Origin: Elysia marginata
Taxonomy: Eukaryota > Mollusca > Gastropoda > Plakobranchidae
Assembly: GCA_019649035.1 (NCBI GenBank)
Contig: BMAT01008349.1
Location: 11,999-34,084, forward strand
Direction: 5' to 3'
Length of the DNA: 22,086 bases
Below the pieces are notes generated by a model. That model was not told the DNA's origin, searched no databases, and saw only the letters and a list, made by a program, of their open reading frames with translations. Shown one piece after another: positions 8,040-15,558 of the stretch (its first letter is position 1; every line of letters begins with the position of its first letter). The position numbers and the translations under genes were made by a program.

Positions 8040-10120
8040 GACGACGACGACGCTGTACATGAATCGAATGGCGTTATTGTAACCGATTCCAGTGGTGATA
8101 CGGACGAGTATCTTTTTAGGTCAGAAATACACAAACACAAGCTGAGTTGTAAAGGGTGCTTCTCCCAAAGATAGGCCAGCCTACCATCTAACATCCCAAC
8201 ATCCCACAATGACTCCAGGAGTGCAAGTGATGTGGGAAACATTCACAATGATCCTGATGTTCCTTTACAAATTGGAAACAGCGTCCTCACCCTGCCCAAC
8301 TAGGCGAGGTACAAACACAGGTGTAGCTCTAATCGAAAGCCCTTTTCAGTTTCACAGAGGTCGAAAGAAAAGGCATGGCAATTCCTTCTAATGAAAACCT
8401 CGCTTAGACAAAACGGAATACATGACAATAGTACATCAATTTAAAAAAAGGAAATCTTGTCAAACAGCGAGAAATAAAAGCAGGTTGTGGAATAAGTAAT
8501 CGATACAAATGTCACAGTAGAATAAGCCAGGAAGACAGGCAAGGGCTCTTTCATCCGTATTGGTGGCTAGGGTTTGTAGATAAACAAATAGAATACCTAA
8601 ACAGGATAGTCGTTAAAGGCAAGATAAAGGCAACTTAAGTGGGGAGACACCAAGAAGAAAGCGCTCATTTCAGTACCGGTAGTGGTTCAAAACTGCATCG
8701 GAAACTTTTGAAGCTTGCAAGAATTTTTTTCTTAGATACTTATAATACCAATGACAAAGTTGTATTTACGTTTGAAAAAGGCGATGCTGGGGTGTGAGAA
8801 AGTTAAAACAAATGCAATTGATGCTGAAAAAGAAAAGGTTTGCGCTCATTTTATAAACTTTTCCCTAAAAACAGAATCGCATTACAGCAGGAAAAGCTTT
8901 AAAAGGTAATATATCTAGGCCTGATTTAAACCTCCACTTAATTTATGACTTACACAAAGAAAGTGCAGAGGTAGGAAATCCGCTATCCTGAGCACTTATA
9001 AAAATATTTTTACGAGTTCAACTTCGGGTTCCATAAACATTTAAAGGATAGATACGACTATTGCGTCGTCTTTCAACATTTTTCGGCAAGCATGCAGCAG
9101 ATAAACTTCTAAAGCAGGAGTAATATGAACGTTGTAGGAAATTCAAAGATTATTTAAGATTAAGACTTCATCGTGATAAATGTAAAGAAAGAGTTGCAGT
9201 CGACCTTCACTACTGAGTGGCTGTTTCCTATCACGAAGTCGTGTTAGTAAAACCGAAAGCTGTAGCGAAAAAAATAATAGAGACCTTTAGCACACGCACC
9301 GTGTCGCACTACGCGTACGTGAAAATCGGGAAAGCAGATTGAGGAAACTATAAAAATAATGAAACCAGTTTCTAAAAATAGACCCACAGACGTTCGCGTC
9401 ATACTCACGCGTTGCTGCTTAAACTCTGTATTAACTAGGAAAATCTGTACGTACAACTTAACAGTAAATGCATACGGTAGCAGATAAGTAATATGCAATA
9501 CGTTGGAACTTCATATCGAAGGGTCTAACGAAATTGCATCGTGCTATCTTACCTTAGTTAAGGCGCGTCGGTGCAAAAGGGGATCAAATCTTTGACACTT
9601 TTCGCGGATTCACGACTTGTGGCGGTCAAAAAAGAAATCGAATCTTTTAAACGTCTTGTGATACGCTTTAGTTTGAGTTTGATACACTTAAACACGTCGG
9701 TTTTTTGTGTCTGGACATATTTACAAGGAGGGCGATTTCATGCATTCAAGAATTAACAAGACAATCAGTGGACAGCCTTTATGCGGAATGACGAACGCTT
9801 TGTAACATGGGAATGAGCTATACCTGCAAGAATTTTTTTTTATTTTAAGGGTTTTGCAGTGCAGCTAAAAAAAGTTTTAATTTTTATTCAAACGGGGACA
9901 AACTTAAGTGACTGGTTATTAAGAAAATGGAGTTATGTGCTTCAAATCCTCACGTGGTCAAAATGTTAAATAGCTGTTGTTGGGAGATTGCCTGATGCAA
10001 GCTTAAAGGGGCGTAAAACTACTGAAATAGAAGGGAAGTTGTTGGACATATTAACAACTCTTTTCTCTTCTTCATATTTGCTATTCATTTGGAAAATTTA
10101 ATGTCTGTGTTATCATTATT
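8040..10120 (+). pseudogene. Fossil transposase-like gene (DUF7869-like, RNase H-fold family), many frameshifts
   Basis: Reading across frames gives an ordered series of motifs from a large, poorly named protein family common in invertebrate genomes. In order: an acidic start (DDDDAVHE, 8040); RGRKKRHGNSF (about 8355-8388) and a KTSLRQNG segment; NRYKCHSRISQEDRQGLF then DKQIEYLNRIVVKGKIK (frame from 8480); a CKNFFL segment (about 8716); KTESHYSRK (about 8868-8894); RPDLNLHLIYDLHKES (8917); YEFNFGFHKHLKDRYDYC (9011); RVILTRCC...RKICTYNLTV...EGSNEIASCYLTLV (9389 to about 9560); FADS then TCGGQKRNRIF (about 9600-9647), the likely second catalytic Asp region; FVSGHIYKEGDFMHS (9704); and LPDASLKG...EGKLLDIL near 9988-10060. 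At least six frame changes and many stops separate these pieces, so it cannot be expressed. Single exons of a host gene would not decay this way, so I favour a dead DNA transposon. The family name is from memory; the motif order is seen directly. Confidence 0.7.
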
Positions 10121-10670
10121 GCCTTCTTTAGCTTGATTCTTCATTGCGGATTTCGCTTTCTCTATTTACCACCCGCTCTTTGTGTCAATGTGTGCATTTC
10201 TTTCAGTCTTTTTTATCAATCTTTTTTTTTGGAAATTTCCAGCTTAGTTTTTATTTGTCGTCTTTCCATTTTTATTCGTGGCGCGTTTCGTCGTGCCCGT
10301 GCACTTTTTGCGTATGTAATTTCTTTCTTCTTCAGCTGCGCAAGCTCTGTGCATCCATTTTTTCCGTCAGTATTATTCTCACGTAGTCAAATCTCTTTTA
10401 CAGATTTTGTGCTATCTTTTCATTTGGTCTTTTTATTCTTGCTTGCGGCGGATTTCTTTTTGTTTCTCAATAGCGAGCACACTCTGTGACTGTGTGTAGA
10501 TATTTCTTGTATAATTTTTTTTTTAATCTATTTTTTCTTCATTCCCTCTCTTCCATGTTTCTCCTAGTGCGTTGTCTTTCGTCTCCCCATTGTTCCTTGT
10601 TGCGGAATCTCTTTTTATTCCTTAATTGTTCTTTTCACACCTTTTCTCTGTAAATGCAGGTATCTCTGTG

Positions 10671-10696
10671 CCCCCCCCCCCCCCACACACACACAC
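10671..10696. repeat. C14 homopolymer plus (AC)n
   Basis: Fourteen C at 10671-10684 are followed by about six AC units. It is a likely length-variable site and assembly risk. Confidence 0.9.
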
Positions 10697-11374
10697 CTCC
10701 ACCAATGATATAGTTATTGATAAATAGCTAGAGCTTCTCTTTCTTGATAAGATTTACCGACTTTGAGTGTTCACGTTTTAGGTCTTGCCTAACTAATTTT
10801 TAAAAAAACGTATATTGGTGGGAATCAAAATGTTGAATAAACTTCTTTAAATCTTACCTTAACATGTAAGAAATCTAAGATTTGGCTTCAGTCCAGTATT
10901 TGGAAAGAAAAAAGTCAGATCAAACTGGTTTTAAAGCAGTTTTTACTAGTTGTCGTTTTAAATTGATTTAGAAAGGTTCGGTCTAGTATCTCCCATTTAA
11001 TAAATGTGAGGAGCATAATGCATGATATACAATATTTTTTGTAAGTATCATTTTATCTAAGGTAGAATGATTAAAAAAAAAAAGGCCCACTGTAAGTTAA
11101 GATACATTAGTTCTTTATTGTTTACAAGGTGTTTAAAATCTGTCGTAAGAAAAAAAAACCAATACAATGTAGTTTTTAAAAACCAAAGGTGGAAAGTGCA
11201 CTGTTGTACAGACTGGTAAGTCAGATTCATCTAACACAAAGTGGTATTTGGAAGAAAAACTCAGAACTATACTATAGTGTGTCATATTACCGGCAACTTT
11301 TGGCAAAAAATTAGCTTGCTGGAGCAAAAAATGTTTACAAGGAGCTATTTTTGTCTCTCCTGCAGAATCGTTAT

Positions 11375-11468
11375 TTTCGACAAATTTTACATGATGGGGA
11401 CGAATTATAGAATTGTTTTTATTTCTACAAGTTTTCCATGATGCTGGCGAATTATGTTTTCCTTCATG
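11375..11468. repeat. 47-bp imperfect tandem duplication
   Basis: TTTCGACAAATTTTACATGA at 11375 recurs as TTTCTACAAGTTTTCCATGA at 11422. In both copies a GGNGACGAATTAT/TGGCGAATTAT segment follows. It lies 50 bp from the tRNA 3' end. Confidence 0.65.
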
Positions 11469-11507
11469 CCTACGCAGACAGAAAATTAAGCATCATAAAC
11501 ATAAGCG

Positions 11508-11516
11508 AAAAAAAAA
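11508..11516 (-). terminator. Pol III T-run terminator of tRNA-Thr
   Basis: Nine A on the plus strand form a T9 run on the minus strand, starting three bases after the tRNA 3' end. This is the normal RNA polymerase III stop signal. Confidence 0.85.
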
Positions 11517-11518
11517 TA

Positions 11519-11590
11519 TGCCTCCGCAGGGGATCGAACCCTGGATCTTCGGTTTACGAGACCGACGCCTTACCACTTGGCCACAGAGGC
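11519..11590 (-). tRNA. trnT-CGU: tRNA-Thr (anticodon CGT)
   Basis: The minus strand folds into a full cloverleaf. The acceptor stem pairs GCCTCTG with CGGAGGC (one G-T pair). The D arm starts TGGCCAAGTGGTAAGGC, which holds a good A box. The anticodon stem TCGGT/ACCGA encloses loop CTCGTAA, giving anticodon CGT (Thr, codon ACG). The T arm CAGGG/CCCTG encloses TTCGATC, a good B box (GGTTCGATCCC). There is no intron, the discriminator base is A, and a T9 run follows. Intact stems and terminator argue for a real gene rather than a SINE head. An open frame running through it (11413-11625) is only the antisense translation of this tRNA. Confidence 0.93.
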
Positions 11591-12218
11591 AGTTATGCTC
11601 GAGGGGAATAGATAAGATAATATGAATTCATATGAGTGAGCGTTTCTAAGACAGTTGTAGGAATTAGATTCAACTTTCGTTGTCTGCTCATTTTGTTCCG
11701 TTCTTAATCCTTTATTTCAGCTATTACAATTATTTTCTTTTCATTGTAATTAAGACCCCAAACAAAATTTGCAACATATGTTATTTTTAGAACAGATAAA
11801 CGGGTTTTCCAAGAACACAACCTTATAAGGAAATCCGTGGATGTCCCTTCGGCTTCATATTTTATCGCTTATAAACTTTTCATTACACTTTCGTCAGACG
11901 CATTTTTACATAAATCTACACTTTAATAAATTGAACGCTTATTAGAACAACATTCTGGAATATTTTTCTCAAAGTATCTTTTAGCCTATTTGAAGGAAAA
12001 GAGAGGTTTAGCTAAAAAGCACAGAGTGAAAAAATAATAAAGTACGAAATTCATTCATATTGCTTGTGTTTAGATACTCTTTTAACGAAGAGGTCAACCT
12101 TTAGTTACTCTTGAGCTTCTCGTAGTTTCCGGGTTGTTTGTCGGCTTACCAAGTTTGTTTTTGCTCTGCGACTTTTCATTTCGGCATTCATTTTAAAAAA
12201 GTCTGAATCACTGGAGGT

Positions 12219-12370
12219 AGATCTAGATCTAGATACGCCAATTCATTGGAAAAATTATCTGTAGATAACAATCTTAAAATATAGTTTATTCTCTAGATCT
12301 AGATCTTGTAGCTAAGAGTCGAGATCACTCTGTCTCTAACTGTGACTATTAGATCTAGAATCTAGATCTA
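12219..12370. repeat. AGATCT palindrome clusters
   Basis: TAGATCTAGATCTAGA at 12219-12234, TCTAGATCTAGATCT at 12292-12306 and two AGATCTAGA-type blocks at 12350-12370 are built from overlapping 6-bp palindromes. Confidence 0.8.
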
Positions 12371-12391
12371 CGTCTGTAGACTGTAGGCTCT

Positions 12392-12393
<2 letters not shown>

Positions 12394-12455
<62 letters not shown>
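12394..12455. repeat. (TC)n(TG)n compound microsatellite
   Basis: About 22 TC units run directly into about 8 TG units. Confidence 0.95.
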
Positions 12456-12487
12456 CACACTTCACAGAACAAATGCAATGTAGTACA

Positions 12488-12548
12488 GGCACTCTTGAAC
12501 AATTGCAGTCTTTTTAGGCTTTCCAGGTCGATATCGATATTGATCAAC
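12488..12548 (+). repeat. Left inverted-repeat arm
   Basis: This arm holds the terminal 16-mer GGCACTCTTGAACAAT, TGCAGT and then AGGTCGATATCGATATTGAT. It is the inverse of the arm at 13723-13791 and partly of the block at 12622-12665. Confidence 0.65.
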
Positions 12549-12621
12549 ACCTTCATTGCATCAGAGAGTGGGTTATAAATAGCAATAGCCGTTAAACTTA
12601 ATATAGACTCAGTAGACTGAG

Positions 12622-12665
12622 TAGTTGATATCAATATCATATATTTCTACCGACCTTGCAACACT
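12622..12665 (-). repeat. Third related repeat end, partial
   Basis: TAGTTGATAT...ATTTCTACCGACCTTGCAACAC parallels TAGTTGATAT...ATTTCTGTCGACCTAGCAAAGTG at 13723-13766. It lacks the terminal GGCACT 16-mer. With the left arm it makes a foldback of about 180 bp. Confidence 0.55.
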
Positions 12666-13722
12666 AACATGTCAGATAGATTTGTCAAATATTTAGGGCC
12701 TACAACTACAAGTATGGCTTGTTTTCAAGAAAAAAAAACATTAACCCCTTCATGACGTAGGTTTTGTCGATCGTCATGACTTGGCAGTTTTTGGTTAACG
12801 AGTGGGATTATTTGTATATTTTTAACATCAGTGAATTCCAATTATAATGTCAGATTTTAAAGAACTCTGCGTTAAATGCCCCTCTAAATGCTTCTGCAGC
12901 GCGGAACACACATTGTTATTATCATTGTACGACTAAACGTCATGGAGAATGGCAAAATCCACTGATTTGAAGTAAGTACAGCATACATCGTGTCTGCATC
13001 TTGTCATGATGAATTAAGTAGGACGAATTGTGTACGTTTTAAGTCACGAAGGAGGTAAACAAAAATGTCTTCTTGACTATAAAAATATTTATATTAAAGA
13101 TCTAGTAATCATAATAATTGGTCTATCGATCTGACCTGTTTAAAGTAAGGTCCTGTTTTATTCCTTCTTTATTTTTTAAAAGTTACTTTATTTTGCTTTA
13201 AAAGTTTAATTCAAGTTTCACTTCACTCAGTAGGCTAGCCACTTTGAAAGTGATAGAGACTAAGAGAGACCCCAGATGGGTCTTGATCAGACAAAGAGGT
13301 GTGTGGGTGGTTAATCTTTGTTTCCATTCATGTTCCAAGACACTGCGTGCAGCGCATGCTCACCTATCTAGGCCCACTGGGAGGGCTGAATAGGTGCTGA
13401 TTGGGGCAGTACACTGATGATTCTCCCACTCCTCTCCTCTTGGCCAGTCCAGTCCAAGGAATTTAACGTTGCGTGAACACAGTGATTTTGTGTACACACC
13501 CATGCATTCCATCCCTGTGTCTTAATCTATGATCTAGCCTTAAGCTACTCTTTATCATTTCTCTGAGCACCTTCCTAGTGGTCATGCTGCGCTCATCAAA
13601 TTTAATTTTATCTAGCTTTTACAGGTTGCACTATGTTAAAACTCCCAACCCCCCTGAAAACGGAAGATTAAAGTCAACACTTTTTATTGGTCCGAGGTTT
13701 TGACCTTACCTGGATTCCTCTC

Positions 13723-13791
13723 TAGTTGATATTGATAAATTTCTGTCGACCTAGCAAAGTGTTGAGGTACTGCATATTGTTCAAGAGTGCC
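13723..13791 (-). repeat. Right inverted-repeat arm
   Basis: On the minus strand this arm reads from the terminal 16-mer through TGCAGT to CTAGGTCGACAG and ATCAATATCAACTA, mirroring the left arm. Confidence 0.65.
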
Positions 13792-15356
13792 AACCCGGGT
13801 ATGATATGGTGTCTTTCTGATTAATTTCATAACGCTGAAAGCAAATTCGAGACTCACAAAAAATGATAAAATTGTGATTTTGTCAGTTGTGATGAGGGGC
13901 GTTTAGTGCTTTCTGGCATAGCAAAGAAATTATGACTGTCATTAAAAAAGCCTTTGCCTTGTATGTTTCTTCAACTAAATCATTTATTACAATAGTTACT
14001 TATAAAGGTACATGAAGTGCGATCGGGCGAACTTGACCCTTGAACTCGTGAGAGTTCACGTCAATATTCTCTAATGTGACCAATGAAAAAGCGGGACTAC
14101 TTCAGCACACCCCCATCTCGTGATAACCTGCGTCCTTCACCTGCCTGCTTGAGTGAGTAAGGGGCTTAACTCCTGAGCGCCGATTCCTTAGACATAGAGT
14201 CGGGGTTTGCTGATAGCATTTCACCATTTTTCTTGCGTCTAAAATGCCGCTATTTATAAACTACCACACTGATTTGCATATTCTATACATAATAAACAAG
14301 AGCTTTCCTAGAATACAGCTCAAAGTATCCTCGGAGTGAACGGACCATAGGAAACGAAACAACGGTCTTCAACTTTACGAACTCATATCTCGGCTTGAAC
14401 CGCACATTATAAACAAAACAACCACATGAAAGATCGGCATTTCATCTGAATGTATGCCAAGTTTCATAACAATCAGACGATCTTTAGTAGGTCAAACTAA
14501 CCCGTGAACACAACACCCGCAAAAAGTATGTACTGCGAGAACGCTGCCTGTTTGTCCTTGGGAGCCAGCGAGGCTGTCTGGTCGCGTTGCTAAATAGTAG
14601 TGTTGAAAATCTTATCCAAAAGACCCATGGCTTAAAAGATATGGTTATGAAGAAAAAATGTAAATGATAGATTATCGGTGTGACCGTTTCTATTGGTCAA
14701 TTCATTTAAAACTTACGTCGAAGCATTATGATGCAATTCAAGAAAGTCACAGCATCACATCATTTTGACAGAGTTGTTACTTTCCATGTGATTTTTCAAA
14801 TTTTACCCTTTGTCTCCATCACAAACGACAGAATTACAACGTTTTGTCACAGCTTCATTTGTAAGTCCTAATGGTCACAAATTGATAGCTTTGATCTATT
14901 TCTAAAACAATAAGAATGGGTTCGAGTCCTTCCACAATCACTGAATTTTTTACAACACAAAGTCAAATTCAGAACTTTTTGTCAAGATCTTGGTAACTAA
15001 AGTTTTACCAGCATAAGTTTTTGTTGTGCTTTGAGTCTATTAATTTGCATATATATATCCAAGAACACACTGTTTTACATGTACCCCTTGAGAAATTTAG
15101 AATCTAGACTTTTAGAGAGTTTTATGATCTATAGTATGATGAGAATATTTATCAAATCAAAAAGACTCAGAGCGATTTTTCCTTAGTATTACTATTAGAA
15201 ACATAAATATAGACTACTCCTAAGTGCCGCTGATATATATATATAATAATTCAATTTTGTTTTCTATATACTTCTTAGAACTACTTGCGTACTGTTGAAT
15301 CTGATTCTAGAGGAAAAAAATATTCAGATTTAAAAGTCTGGATTTAAAAAGCCATA
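13792..15356. other. Upstream region of UNC45; promoter and 5' UTR not resolved
   Basis: No protein gene is seen. A hairpin-forming sequence lies at 14033-14064 and an isolated perfect pol III B box, GGTTCGAGTCC, at 14919-14929. A possible 5' UTR splice acceptor (tatacttcttag) ends at about 15279, and an in-frame TAA at 15345-15347 lies just before the UNC45 ATG. A TATA-rich run near 15232-15245 is a plain AT repeat and is not a convincing promoter. Confidence 0.5.
14033..14064. repeat. Interrupted hairpin
   Basis: TTGAC, then TGAACTC, a GTGA loop, GAGTTCA and GTCAA make two nested stems of 5 and 7 bp with small bulges. Confidence 0.5.
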
Positions 15357-15558
15357 ATGGCTGAAGTGGGAACTTTACGAGAACAAGGGAATGAACACTT
15401 CAAAGCTGGAGATTACCAGCAAGCTTTGACATGCTATGCTGAAGCTCTTGAGAATGGCCAAATGAAGGACTCAGAAAAGGCTGTTATCCACAAGAACCGG
15501 GCAGCCTGTCATCTCAAGCTAGGAGATAACAAGGCTGCCATTGCTGATGCAACGTTGT
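15357..15558 (+). CDS. UNC45: UNC45 coding exon 1 (TPR1 and most of TPR2)
   Basis: It encodes 67 codons plus one base, from the initiator Met to ADATL. The donor is TTGT|gtaagt. It carries clamp residues R8, N12 and N47 (KNRAACH). The open frame that continues past the donor to 15680 is intron read-through. Confidence 0.9.

Larger units (their letters stand above)
10121..11518. other. Intergenic region, T-rich, no gene recognised
   Basis: The stretch starts T-rich; the open frames at 10133-10489 translate to Phe/Ser/Leu-rich sequence and look like composition artefacts. A C14 run followed by (AC)n lies at 10671-10696. A 47-bp imperfect direct repeat lies at 11375-11468. Confidence 0.55.
11591..12487. 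other. Intergenic region with AGATCT clusters and a microsatellite
   Basis: No gene is recognised. The right half contains AGATCT/TCTAGA arrays (12219-12370) and a (TC)n(TG)n tract (12394-12455). Confidence 0.6.
12488..13791. mobile_element. Putative non-autonomous element bounded by 16-bp perfect inverted repeats
   Basis: GGCACTCTTGAACAAT at 12488-12503 is matched exactly by its reverse complement at 13776-13791. Similarity continues inward on both sides (TGCAGT, then AGGTCG, then ATCAACA/ATCAACT-type sequence), over roughly 60-70 bp with gaps. The interior (about 1.3 kb) shows no transposase or other recognisable gene, which suggests a non-autonomous DNA transposon or two inverted copies of one repeat. 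A third related end lies inside at 12622-12665, in the same orientation as the right end. No clear target-site duplication was found. Confidence 0.5.

Noticed and set aside
8033-8242. 69-residue minus-strand open frame
   Set aside because: It is the antisense shadow of the acidic N-terminal part of the transposase fossil.
10133-10489. 118-residue hydrophobic open frame
   Set aside because: Phe/Ser/Leu bias comes from T-rich DNA; no motif, no family resemblance, and a second overlapping open frame of the same character.
11413-11625. 70-residue open frame containing PPQGIEPWIFGLRDRRLTTW
   Set aside because: It is the antisense translation of the tRNA-Thr gene, a common false protein.
12741-12779. 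TTAACCCC followed by an 8-bp inverted repeat (TCATGACG/CGTCATGA), resembling a piggyBac end
   Set aside because: No matching inverted end with TTAA was found within the window, so it could not be supported as an element.
15228-15248. TATATATA run as a UNC45 TATA box
   Set aside because: It is a simple AT repeat, and a likely 5' UTR splice acceptor downstream suggests the promoter is further away.
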